From contig NZ_JAFFSX010000027.1 of assembly GCF_017948485.1 (NCBI RefSeq), forward strand, positions 1-64,000: 64,000 nt of DNA. The letters are read 5' to 3'. Below the pieces are notes generated by a model that did no database searches, was not told where the DNA came from, and worked only from the letters and a program-made list of their open reading frames with translations. The stretch comes from Streptomyces sp. GESEQ-35. GTDB lineage: Bacteria > Actinomycetota > Actinomycetes > Streptomycetales > Streptomycetaceae. A program made the position numbers and the translations under genes. This document shows positions 1-8,450 of this stretch, in pieces. Numbering within the stretch: the first letter of the stretch is position 1; each line of letters opens with the position of its first letter.

Positions 1-802
1 TCTGGACGAGGACGCGATCATCCGGCTCGGCCGGAGCGGTCTGGTTCCGATGTCAGAGGAAGAAGGGCTCGCCCTCTTCGACCAGGCAATCGCCGGTGCT
101 GCGCAGAATCCGCCCGTGCTGGCGGCGCTCCGTACGGATCCGGCGGGGCTGCGCGCGCAGGCGCAGGCCGGGGTACTCGCCCCGATGCTGCGGGGGCTGG
201 TCCGCACGGTGGAGCGACGGGCCGAGCCCGACGCCGTGGGGTCGGGGTCGTTCACCGAGCGGCTCGTGGGCCTGTCCGAGGACGAACAGCGGGCCGTTGT
301 CCTGGAGCTCGTGCGCAACACGGTGGCAGCCGTGCTCGGGTACGACTCGCCCGGCAGCCTCGACATCGGTCAGTCCTTCAAGGACCTGGGCGTCGACTCG
401 CTCACTGGTGTCGAGCTGCGCAACCGGCTCAACGCGGCGACCGGGCTGCGACTGCCCGCGACGCTTGTCTTCGACCACCCGTCGCTGGCGGAACTCTCCG
501 ACCACCTGCTGACCCGCGTTTCGTCACAGGTGACCGACGCCCGTTCCGCGTCGCTCATGGCGGAGCTCGACCGTCTGGAGGCTGTGCTGGCCACGGCGCC
601 CGCCGCGGCCGACGGCGACGGGGCAGGGGAGCCCGGCGATCGTTCCGCCGTCGCCGCACGACTGCGCCGGCTGCTCGCCGTATGGGAGAAGGACGGCTCC
701 GACGACACCGGTGACGGGGACGCCGTGGACCACATCGAGGCGGCCTCGGCCTCCGAGATCTTCGACTTCATCGACAAGGAACTGGGCCGGAACGTCCACT
801 GA
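1..802 (+). CDS. Modular type I polyketide synthase, C-terminal part (KR end, ACP, docking domain); 5' end outside window
   Basis: The open frame runs in from the left edge, so only the last 266 or so residues are present. It begins inside the tail of a ketoreductase domain (LGRSGLVPMSEEEGLALFD is typical of KR ends). An acyl carrier protein follows; its LGVDSLTGVEL motif holds the phosphopantetheine serine (codon at 398-400). The last 20 residues (DHIEAASASEIFDFIDKEL) form a C-terminal docking helix that should bind the N-terminal coiled coil of the next synthase, which starts 50 bases downstream. The protein therefore holds the growing polyketide just before the last module. An ATG at position 50 in the same frame is internal, not a start. 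Confidence 0.95.
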   Translation, partial: LDEDAIIRLGRSGLVPMSEEEGLALFDQAIAGAAQNPPVLAALRTDPAGLRAQAQAGVLAPMLRGLVRTVERRAEPDAVGSGSFTERLVGLSEDEQRAVVLELVRNTVAAVLGYDSPGSLDIGQSFKDLGVDSLTGVELRNRLNAATGLRLPATLVFDHPSLAELSDHLLTRVSSQVTDARSASLMAELDRLEAVLATAPAAADGDGAGEPGDRSAVAARLRRLLAVWEKDGSDDTGDGDAVDHIEAASASEIFDFIDKELGRNVH

Positions 803-851
803 CCCCGCGGTGCTCGAACGCGGCGAGCGACTCGAACGGAGAGATGAGAAC

Positions 852-3800
852 GTGCCGACGAACGAAGAGAAGCTCACCGACTATCTCAAGTGGGTGACCG
901 CTGACCTGCACAAGACCCGCCAACGACTGGCGGAGGTCGAGGCCGCCGCGACCGAGCCGATCGCAATCATCGGGATGAGCTGCCGCTACCCCGGCGGTGT
1001 CCGTACACCCGACGACCTGTGGTCACTGGTCCGCTCCGGCGCGGACGGCATCGGGGACTTCCCCGTCGACCGCGGCTGGGACCTCGACCACCTGTACGAC
1101 GCGGACCCCGACCGCAGTGGCACGTTCTACGCCCGGCACGGAGGCTTCCTGCACGACGCCCACCACTTCGACGCCCCGTTCTTCGGCATCAGCCCGCGCG
1201 AGGCGACCGCCATGGACCCGCAGCACCGGCTGCTGCTGGAGGCGTCGTGGGAGGCGCTGGAGGACGCCGGGATCGACCCGACGGCCCAGCGGGGCAGCGA
1301 CACGGGCGTCTTCGCCGGGATCATGTACAGCGACTACGGCGCTCGTCTGCACACGGTGCCGCCGGAGTACGAGCCCTTCCTGGGCAACGGCAGCGCGGCC
1401 AGCGTCGCGTCCGGACGGGTGTCGTACGTCCTGGGGCTGCGGGGCCCCGCCGTGTCCGTCGACACTGCGTGCTCGTCCTCGCTCGTCGCCCTCCATCTGG
1501 CGGCGCGGGCGCTGCGCTCGGGCGAGTGTGGACTCGCGCTCGCGGGCGGTTCCACGGTGCTGTCCACGCCGGGCTTGTTCATCGAGTTCAGCCGGCAGCG
1601 TGGGCTGGCCGCGGACGGCCGCTGCAAGGCGTTCGCCGCGGCCGCGGACGGCACGGGGTTCGGCGAGGGGGTCGGCGTACTGCTGCTGGAGCGACTGTCC
1701 GACGCGCGGCGCAACGGGCACGAGGTGCTGGCTGTGGTACGGGGCTCGGCCGTGAACCAGGACGGTGCGAGCAACGGTCTGACCGCGCCGAACGGTCCCT
1801 CGCAGGAGCGGGTGATCCGGCAGGCGCTGGACGACGCCGGCCTGACGACCGAGGACGTGGACGCACTTGAGGCGCACGGCACGGGCACCACGCTCGGCGA
1901 CCCGATCGAGGCGCAGGCGCTGTTGGCGACCTACGGACAGGACCGGGACGCCGAACAGCCCCTGTGGCTGGGCTCCATCAAGTCCAACATCGGGCACACC
2001 CAGGCCGCCGCCGGTGTCGCCGGGGTCATCAAGATGGTGCAGGCCATGCGGCACGGGGTGCTGCCCCAGACCCTCCATGTCGACGAGCCGACCCCGCACG
2101 TCGACTGGGAGGCCGGGCAGGTGCGGCTGCTGACCGAGGCGCGGGAGTGGCCCGAGCGTGACCGGCCCCGGCGGTGTGCCGTGTCCTCGTTCGGCATCAG
2201 TGGCACCAACGCCCACGTCGTCCTCGAACAGGCCCCGCACGCCGAGGAACCCGCGGACGAGGACTCCGCGGACGGGGCCGGGTCCGCGTCCGTCCTGCCG
2301 TGGGTGCTGTCCGCCCGTGACACCACCGCCCTGCGGGCCCAGGCGCGGCGTCTGCACGACCATCTGCGCAGCGTGGCCGACCACGACTCGGAGCCTCGTC
2401 CCGCGGAGGTGGCCCGGTCCCTCGCCGTACGGACCGCCTTCGACCATCGCGCGGTTGTCATCGGTGGTGACCAAGAGGGGCTCCTGCGGGCCGTCGCTGC
2501 GGTGGCCCGCGGAGAGGGCGGACCCACGACGGCGACGGGCAGTAGCGACAAGGACGCGCGCCTCGGATTCCTCTTCACCGGGCAGGGTAGCCAGCGGCTG
2601 GGCATGGGAAGGGAGTTGAGTGACTCCGTTGCCGGTTTCCGTGAACTGTTCGCGGACCTGTGCGCGCGCTTCGACCGGCACCTGGAACTTCCCCTGCGTG
2701 ACGTCGTTTTCGCCGCGCCCCGCTCGCCCGAGGCGAAGCTGCTCGACCAGACGCTCTACACCCAGTGCGCCCTGTTCGCCGTAGAAGTCGCCCTGTACCG
2801 GCTGCTGGAGAGCACCGGTCTGCGGCCCGACTTCGTCATGGGGCACTCCATCGGTGAGCTGGCCGCGGCGCATGTCGCCGGTGTCTTCGATCTGGACAAT
2901 GCCTGTGAGCTGGTCGCCGCGCGGGGGCGGGCGATGCAGGCGGCGCGCGCGGACGGCGCGATGGCCGCTGTCGAGGCGCCCGAGAGCGAGGTCCTGGAGA
3001 CGCTCGCCCCGTACGACGGCAGGGTCGTCGTCGCCGCGGTCAACGGGCCGTCCGCCACCGTGGTCTCGGGCGACGCCGACGCCGTCGCCGAACTGGTCAA
3101 GGCGTGGCGGGGCCGGGGCCGACGCACCAAGAAGCTCCGGGTCAGTCACGCCTTCCACTCGCCGCACATGGAGGCCGCGGCGGCTGAACTCCTTGTCGCT
3201 GCCTCCCGGTTGACGTACGCGAAACCGGACATCGACGTCGTGTCCAACGTCACCGGTCGGGTGGCGATCGCCGGCGAGTTGATGAGCCCCGACTACTGGG
3301 CCCGGCACATCCGGCAGGCCGTGCGCTTCCACGACGGGGTGCGCACCCTGGAGGAGAACGGTGTGCGCCTCTTCGTCGAGGTCGGTCCGGACGCCGTCCT
3401 GAGTGCGATGGCCCGCGACTGCCTGGGCGCCGAGCCGCTCGTGCTCGCCCCCACGCTGCGCCGGGACCGCCCGGAGCCCGGCACCCTGTTCTTGGGCGTG
3501 GCCGAGACCTGGGCGCACGGCAGGGCCGTGGACTGGCAGAGCCTGCTGCCCGAAGCGACCGGCCCGAGCACGGTCGCCGGACATCTCCGGCTTCCGCCGT
3601 ACGCCTTCCAGCACCGTCCGTACTGGCTTGAGGCCACGCCGGAGCGGGCGCCGGGGGCGGGCGCCGGTACGGCCGACGGGTGGGCGTTTGCGGACGACCA
3701 GGAGTTCTGGTCGGCCGTGGAACAGGGCGATCCCGCCGTCCTGGCCCGTACGTTCGGCGCCCGTGACGAGGAACGGCAGCTGCTGGCGGAGCTCCAGTCC

Positions 3801-5531
3801 ACGCTGGCCGGATGGCGTCGCCAGCGCGGCTGGATGTACGAGTGGCAGTGGCGGCGGCTGCCGGAGACCAGCACCGGTCTGCACGCGGGCGCCCCAGCCG
3901 TCGACGTGGGCTGGCTCCTCGTGGAGCCGCGGCAGGAAGACGAGGACCAACTGTCGGACCTCCACCAGGCGCTGTCGGACGCCGGACTGAGGGTGGCGCG
4001 GTTCGAGGTGGACCCTGACGAGGAGACCGCGTCGGTCGCTGAGCGGCTCGGCGAGGCGTTGGACCGGCTCCGGCAGGACGGCGGTGTCGCCGGTGTCCTG
4101 TCCGCGCTGGCCGCCGCCAAGGGCCCGCATCCAGAGCACCCCGCCATCCCCGTGGGGGTCGCCCTCACCACTCGGATCGTGGAGGCGCTGGCCGCCCTCG
4201 GGGCGGATCTGGCGCTGTGGTCGCTGACGCGTGGAGCTGTCTCGACCGGCCCGGGCAACCCGTCCCCCGACCCCGCGCAGGGACACCTGTGGGGGCTGAG
4301 CCGAATTCCCGGCCTCCGTCCGGCCGACGGCGCGGGAGGCACGATCGACCTCCCGGCCGTCCTGGACCCCGTCACCGTCACCCAGCTGAAGCGCGTCCTC
4401 GCGGCAGCCGACGGCGAGGACGAGTTCGCCGTACGGGCCTCAGGGCGGCACGTCCGTCGTCTGGTGCGCGTGCCCTGGCCCGTGCCCGAGCAGGACGCGG
4501 ATCCCGCCGACGGAACCGTCTTGGTCACGGGGGCCGGTACCACCGCGGGTCGCGCCGCCGCACTCGCCCTCGCGGACGCCGCCCACGGTCACTTCCTGCT
4601 CCTCGTGCCCGAGATCGGGGACGCCGCGGGCGAGGCTCTGCGCGCGGAGCTTGAGGAGCGCGGGGCGAGCGTACGCCTCGACGCGGCGGATCCGTCCGAC
4701 CGCGCCGCGCTCGCCGCCGCCCTCGCGGAGACCGGCGAGGGGACACCCGTGAGCGTGGTCGTGCACACCGGAGGCGGTGCCGCGCTGCGTCATCTCCACG
4801 AGCTCACGCTGGACCTGCCGCTGACGGGGTTCGTCGTCTTCGCCGACTTCGCGGCGCTCACCGGCAGCGACCCGGGCTCGTGGCAGGCGGCTGTCGACGC
4901 AGCGTACGCCGAGACGCTGATCCGGCACCGGCACGCGCGAGGGCTGCCCGCCACGCTCCTGGCCTGGGGCCCGCTGGAACCCGGCACGGACCAGGAGACA
5001 CGGGCCGGGCTGCGCGGCCTCGATCCCGCACGCGCGCTGGCCTGTCTGCCCAACCTCCTCGGCCGTACCGAGGTCACCCCCGGGCCGGTCCTCGGCGTCG
5101 CCGACATCGACTGGGACGACCACCTGGCGCACGCCACGCGGCTGAGCTCCGGCGCCCAGTACCGCGACCTGCCCGAGGCCCGCGGCCACCTGGCCGAGCA
5201 GCGGACGGACGGCCCGGACGGGGTGGCGGACCAGGCCGAACTGCGTGCCGCACTCGGGGAGTTGCCGGAAGAGGAGCGGGATCGGCGGCTCGCCGAACTG
5301 GTGCGTGCACACGTGGGCCAGGTGCTCGGCCTCGACGCGTCGCAGAACGTGGACGAGTCCCGTTCCTTCCTGGAGATCGGGTTCTCCTCGTTCACCGCCC
5401 TGGAATTGTGCAACGGCCTCCACCGGGCCACAGGGCTGCCCCTGCCGGTCGCGGTCGTCTACGACCACCCCACACCCGTCGCGCTGGTGGGCTACCTCAG
5501 GCGGTGGCTGGCGGACGCACCCGCCGCGTGA
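852..5531 (+). CDS. Type I polyketide synthase, final module: docking - KS - AT(malonyl) - KR(inactive) - ACP, no thioesterase
   Basis: This 1559-residue single-module synthase extends the chain by one malonate unit. I place the start at GTG 852 because PTNEEKLTDYLKWVTADLHK is a standard N-terminal docking coiled coil, preceded by a GGAGAG ribosome site. KS: cysteine 207 in DTACSSS, with EAHGTGT and KSNIGHT histidines. AT: serine 666 in GHSIGE, with HAFH in the specificity loop, the known malonyl-CoA signature. The region around residues 1220-1420 is KR-like but degenerate: TGAGTTAG in the nucleotide fold, FADFAAL where the catalytic serine should be, and QAAVDAAY where the tyrosine should be. 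It is probably structural only. The ACP keeps its serine (1513) in an unusual IGFSSF context. The protein ends after the ACP without a thioesterase, so release must be done by another protein. Confidence 0.95.
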   Translation: MPTNEEKLTDYLKWVTADLHKTRQRLAEVEAAATEPIAIIGMSCRYPGGVRTPDDLWSLVRSGADGIGDFPVDRGWDLDHLYDADPDRSGTFYARHGGFLHDAHHFDAPFFGISPREATAMDPQHRLLLEASWEALEDAGIDPTAQRGSDTGVFAGIMYSDYGARLHTVPPEYEPFLGNGSAASVASGRVSYVLGLRGPAVSVDTACSSSLVALHLAARALRSGECGLALAGGSTVLSTPGLFIEFSRQRGLAADGRCKAFAAAADGTGFGEGVGVLLLERLSDARRNGHEVLAVVRGSAVNQDGASNGLTAPNGPSQERVIRQALDDAGLTTEDVDALEAHGTGTTLGDPIEAQALLATYGQDRDAEQPLWLGSIKSNIGHTQAAAGVAGVIKMVQAMRHGVLPQTLHVDEPTPHVDWEAGQVRLLTEAREWPERDRPRRCAVSSFGISGTNAHVVLEQAPHAEEPADEDSADGAGSASVLPWVLSARDTTALRAQARRLHDHLRSVADHDSEPRPAEVARSLAVRTAFDHRAVVIGGDQEGLLRAVAAVARGEGGPTTATGSSDKDARLGFLFTGQGSQRLGMGRELSDSVAGFRELFADLCARFDRHLELPLRDVVFAAPRSPEAKLLDQTLYTQCALFAVEVALYRLLESTGLRPDFVMGHSIGELAAAHVAGVFDLDNACELVAARGRAMQAARADGAMAAVEAPESEVLETLAPYDGRVVVAAVNGPSATVVSGDADAVAELVKAWRGRGRRTKKLRVSHAFHSPHMEAAAAELLVAASRLTYAKPDIDVVSNVTGRVAIAGELMSPDYWARHIRQAVRFHDGVRTLEENGVRLFVEVGPDAVLSAMARDCLGAEPLVLAPTLRRDRPEPGTLFLGVAETWAHGRAVDWQSLLPEATGPSTVAGHLRLPPYAFQHRPYWLEATPERAPGAGAGTADGWAFADDQEFWSAVEQGDPAVLARTFGARDEERQLLAELQSTLAGWRRQRGWMYEWQWRRLPETSTGLHAGAPAVDVGWLLVEPRQEDEDQLSDLHQALSDAGLRVARFEVDPDEETASVAERLGEALDRLRQDGGVAGVLSALAAAKGPHPEHPAIPVGVALTTRIVEALAALGADLALWSLTRGAVSTGPGNPSPDPAQGHLWGLSRIPGLRPADGAGGTIDLPAVLDPVTVTQLKRVLAAADGEDEFAVRASGRHVRRLVRVPWPVPEQDADPADGTVLVTGAGTTAGRAAALALADAAHGHFLLLVPEIGDAAGEALRAELEERGASVRLDAADPSDRAALAAALAETGEGTPVSVVVHTGGGAALRHLHELTLDLPLTGFVVFADFAALTGSDPGSWQAAVDAAYAETLIRHRHARGLPATLLAWGPLEPGTDQETRAGLRGLDPARALACLPNLLGRTEVTPGPVLGVADIDWDDHLAHATRLSSGAQYRDLPEARGHLAEQRTDGPDGVADQAELRAALGELPEEERDRRLAELVRAHVGQVLGLDASQNVDESRSFLEIGFSSFTALELCNGLHRATGLPLPVAVVYDHPTPVALVGYLRRWLADAPAA

Positions 5532-5542
5532 ACGACGCACGG

Positions 5543-5577
5543 CCCGGGCCCCGGCACACAGTGTGCCGGGGCCCGGG
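5543..5577. terminator. Strong inverted repeat between convergent genes, probable bidirectional terminator
   Basis: Bases 5543-5559 and 5561-5577 are perfect reverse complements (17 bp, almost all G/C, one central base). The repeat lies in the 58-base gap between the 3' ends of the PKS gene and the hydrolase gene. There is no T-run, as is common for Streptomyces terminators. Confidence 0.85.
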
Positions 5578-5589
5578 TCATGTCGCGTG

Positions 5590-6666
5590 TCAGGCCTGCG
5601 GGCTCGCGGCGGCCCGCATCATCTTCAGCACGGTCTGCACCGTCCAGGCACGTGTCTCCTCCACGTGCGCGGGCGAACCGTGCACGTCGTCGTGCTCGTT
5701 GAGGGTGAGGTCGGAGACGTACCGCTTCAGGGTCCGCACATCCGACGGAGGGATGATCTCGTCACGCAAGCTGACCGTGTACCCCACCGGGATGCTCAGC
5801 GCCGACAGTTCGCCCGGCCGCAGTTCCCAGTCGCGCAGTCCGTCGAACAGCTCCGCCCGCGGTACACCCGTCAGGTGGGAGAGCGTGTCCTTGGTGATGC
5901 GCGGCACGCTGCTGTCGTACCAGGAGCGGTCGGTGAAGAAGCCGCTCACCGGCGCGCCGGCCGTGACCACCCCGCGGATGCGCGGATCGTGCAGGGCGCC
6001 GCGCAGCGCCATATGCCCGCTGAAGCTCATTGCAGACGCGTAGGTGCGGTCGACGTCGGCCCGGTCCGCGAGGGTGTCGAGCAGCGCCGAGAGCATGCGC
6101 CAGCTGTCCTTGCCGTAACCGAGCCGGTTCTCGCCGACGCCGGGCATCTCCGTGGCGACCATGGCGAGTCCGAGCTGTTCGGCGAGGAGCAGCGCCGGCG
6201 CCCACTGCTCCTTGACGCTGACGATGCCGCCCGTCACTACGAGCAGCGGGCGCGGCACGTCGGCCGACAGCCCGGCCGCCAGGGCCACGAACGGCAGCCG
6301 GGTTCCGTCGCCGTCGGGCAGGGTGACGTCGACGCGCTCTATGACGGTCTCCTGGGCGCCGCTCCACTGCGCGAAGGTTTCGGAGCAGGCCTGCTGTGCC
6401 CGTGCGCGCGGGGTTCCGTCGACGTAGGGGAACCGCGCGGTGTTCCAGCACTGGGAGGCGTCCAGCAGACGGTCCTCCGCCGCCAGTTTCCGCGCCGCGG
6501 CGGCCCACTCCTCGGTCCAGGAGCCGGGTCCCTCGCCGTCGTGCCCGATGCGTGCCAGGACCTCCTCGCACAGCTCCGGGGGCAGGCGCTGGGCCCGGGA
6601 GTGGACCACGACGAACTGCTTGAGCTCGTCGATGTCGTGAGCCGTCCTGCCGGGTTCTCGTCCCAT
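5590..6666 (-). CDS. FrsA/Ayg1-like alpha/beta hydrolase
   Basis: A 358-residue cytosolic hydrolase of the group that includes FrsA and fungal Ayg1: a helical N-terminal cap (about residues 1-120) followed by an alpha/beta-hydrolase core starting near VVTGGIVSVKEQW. The probable nucleophile elbow reads ASAMSFSGH, so the serine sits in A-M-S-F-S rather than the usual G-x-S-x-G. SLRDEI and EHDDVHG can supply the acid and histidine. The start ATG has a GAGGAGG site 7 bases upstream. It is convergent with the thioesterase-less last PKS module and divergent from the FAD oxidase gene. Ayg1 is known to cleave a polyketide chain, so polyketide release or trimming is a reasonable inference but not shown here. 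An unrelated esterase role is the alternative. Confidence 0.8.
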   Translation of the reverse strand: MGREPGRTAHDIDELKQFVVVHSRAQRLPPELCEEVLARIGHDGEGPGSWTEEWAAAARKLAAEDRLLDASQCWNTARFPYVDGTPRARAQQACSETFAQWSGAQETVIERVDVTLPDGDGTRLPFVALAAGLSADVPRPLLVVTGGIVSVKEQWAPALLLAEQLGLAMVATEMPGVGENRLGYGKDSWRMLSALLDTLADRADVDRTYASAMSFSGHMALRGALHDPRIRGVVTAGAPVSGFFTDRSWYDSSVPRITKDTLSHLTGVPRAELFDGLRDWELRPGELSALSIPVGYTVSLRDEIIPPSDVRTLKRYVSDLTLNEHDDVHGSPAHVEETRAWTVQTVLKMMRAAASPQA

Positions 6667-6804
6667 CCGATGTCCTCCTCACACCGGGTGCCGCACCCGG
6701 CCGCGTCGTCGGGCGCGCTGCGGCGCCCTCGCCTCTCAGCCTCGATGCGGGCCCTTAAGCCCGGCTCTACCGGCTTCGGCCTCGCCCTCGGATGTCCGAC
6801 AGGC

Positions 6805-6827
6805 CCGTTTTAGAAGGGACTAACCGG
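6805..6827. promoter_or_regulatory. Imperfect inverted repeat in the hydrolase/oxidase divergent intergenic region
   Basis: TTAG and CTAA arms flanked by CCG and CGG surround a 6-base centre in the 233-base region between the hydrolase and FAD oxidase starts. This is the size and position of a repressor operator. No regulator can be assigned to it from sequence alone. Confidence 0.35.
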
Positions 6828-6843
6828 CTCGTGTCAGGTTCGG

Positions 6844-6874
6844 ACGGCGTCGGCGGGAGGGCCGCCGACGCCGT
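6844..6874 (+). promoter_or_regulatory. 13-bp perfect hairpin in the 5' leader of the FAD oxidase gene
   Basis: ACGGCGTCGGCGG (6844-6856) pairs exactly with 6862-6874 across a GAGGG loop. It ends 25 bases before the ATG and about 10 bases before the ribosome site. It could act as an attenuator or as an mRNA-stabilising stem. The loop GAGGG resembles an anti-Shine-Dalgarno partner. Confidence 0.5.
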
Positions 6875-6899
6875 ATCCGACGACGGGAGAGTCACAGTC

Positions 6900-8429
6900 A
6901 TGGCAACACGAAGGCAGGTCCTGCGCGGCGGGGCCGTCGGCCTCGCCCTGGCGGCGTCCGCGACCTTGCCGGGACCGGCCGGTTTCCCCGCGGCCGCCGC
7001 GCCGGGCGCCGACTGGACCGATCTGCGCACACGGCTCGACGGGGACCTGCTCCTGCCGTCCGACAGCGGGTACGCGCAGGCCAAGCAGGTGTACTTCAGC
7101 ATGTACGACTCCTCGGCCCCGGCCGCTGTCGCGTACTGCGCGAGCGTCGCCGACATCCGGCTCTGTCTCGCCTTCGCCCAGCAGCACGACGTCCCGGCGG
7201 TACCGCGCAGCGGCGGGCACAGCTTCGGCGGCTTCTCCACCACCTCGGGCCTGGTCATCGATGTGTCACGGCTGCGCTCGGTCGAACCCGGTACCGCCAC
7301 GACCGTGCTCGGCCCGGGCGCACAGACCGTCGACACGCTTTCCGCGCTCGCCCCGTACGGACAGGCTCTGGCGGGCGGGCTGCACGGCTCCGTGGCGGCG
7401 GGCGGCTTCGTGCACGGCGGCGGCATCGGCTGGCAGAGCCGCTCCTTCGGGCTGGCCTGCGACGCTCTCGTCTCCGCCGACGTGGTTCTCGCCGACGGCC
7501 GGCCGGTGACCTGCTCCGAGGACGAACACCCGGACCTGTTCTGGGCGTTGCGCGGCGGTGGCGGCGGCAACTTCGGCATCGTCAGCCGGTACGAGCGGCG
7601 CACCACGGCCGCCACCGACATGGTGAACTTCAGGATGTCGTGGGCCTGGAGCGACGTGGACCGGGTGATTGCGGCCTGGCAGGAGTGGATGCCGACCACG
7701 CCCTGGACGCTGGGTTCCCGCTGGATCGTCAGCCACCTCGACACGGCCCCGGGCGGAGCCGAGCCCGCCGTCTGGGTCGACGGCTCCTTCCTCGGCAGCC
7801 CCGGGGACCTCGCGCCCCTGCTGGACGCGCTCGCCGCCGGCGTGGGGCGCGCGCCCGACAGCCGTACCAGCAGCCAGTTCACCTTCCTGGACGGGATGCT
7901 GGACTGGTTCGGGTGCGCCGACAGGACAGTCGAGCAGTGCCACACGGTCGGCTACTCGCCCGAGGCGGTGATGCCGCGCGGCGGCTTCATCCTGGACCGC
8001 AGCAGACTCTTCAGGACCGGCCTGCCGAGGACCGGGATCAGTGAACTGCTCTCCGCTTTCACCGCCTCGCCACGAGCGGGCCAACTCCGGTTCGTCCAGG
8101 CCCTCTCCCTCGGCGGCCGGGCCAACACCCTGGACCGCACCGCGACGGCCTACGTCCACCGGGACGCGGAGTTCACGCTGAACTGGACGGTGGGCACCAC
8201 GGCGGCGAGCCCGACCCAGGAGGAGCAGGACGCTCTGCGGGCCTGGATCGACGGCGGCTTCGCCGCAGTTGACCCCCACTCCCTGGGGGAGACCTACCAG
8301 AACTACATCGACCCTGCTCTGCGGGACTGGAAGCGGTCGTACTACGCGGAGAACTATGAGCGGTTGGCGTCCGTCAAGCGCGCGTACGACCCCGAGGGCT
8401 TCTTCCGTTTCGCTCAGGCGATCGCCTGA
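6900..8429 (+). CDS. FAD-dependent oxidase, berberine-bridge (BBE) type, with twin-arginine signal
   Basis: A 509-residue flavoprotein oxidase. The N-terminus (MATRRQVLRGG, then a hydrophobic stretch to AAAAPG) is a twin-arginine export signal, so the folded protein with its cofactor should leave the cytoplasm. The FAD_binding_4 domain has RSGGHSFGG, whose histidine 107 is the expected 8-alpha covalent FAD ligand. The second covalent ligand, a cysteine in bicovalent enzymes, is absent in the HGSVAAGG stretch. The C-terminus (ENYERLASVKRAYDPEGFF) is the BBE domain. I chose ATG 6900 over an upstream in-frame ATG at 6792 because of the GGGAGAG site and the clean signal peptide. It is a plausible late oxidative tailoring enzyme of the polyketide. 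Confidence 0.9.
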   Translation: MATRRQVLRGGAVGLALAASATLPGPAGFPAAAAPGADWTDLRTRLDGDLLLPSDSGYAQAKQVYFSMYDSSAPAAVAYCASVADIRLCLAFAQQHDVPAVPRSGGHSFGGFSTTSGLVIDVSRLRSVEPGTATTVLGPGAQTVDTLSALAPYGQALAGGLHGSVAAGGFVHGGGIGWQSRSFGLACDALVSADVVLADGRPVTCSEDEHPDLFWALRGGGGGNFGIVSRYERRTTAATDMVNFRMSWAWSDVDRVIAAWQEWMPTTPWTLGSRWIVSHLDTAPGGAEPAVWVDGSFLGSPGDLAPLLDALAAGVGRAPDSRTSSQFTFLDGMLDWFGCADRTVEQCHTVGYSPEAVMPRGGFILDRSRLFRTGLPRTGISELLSAFTASPRAGQLRFVQALSLGGRANTLDRTATAYVHRDAEFTLNWTVGTTAASPTQEEQDALRAWIDGGFAAVDPHSLGETYQNYIDPALRDWKRSYYAENYERLASVKRAYDPEGFFRFAQAIA

Positions 8430-8436
8430 GCGAAAC
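8407..8436. terminator. 30-base perfect palindrome across the oxidase stop codon
   Basis: Bases 8407-8421 are mirrored exactly by 8422-8436, and the TGA stop at 8427-8429 lies inside. As RNA it folds to a long stem in either direction, so it probably terminates both the oxidase gene and the convergent tetR gene, which ends 14 bases further on. Confidence 0.75.
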
Positions 8437-8450
8437 CGTCCCGTCGGTGG

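Noticed and set aside
1023..4286. 1087-codon open frame antisense to the PKS module
   Set aside because: It follows from G/C-rich third positions of the real gene. The translation is Arg/Gly/Pro/Val-rich with no domain, and KS-AT-KR-ACP coding on the other strand is unambiguous.
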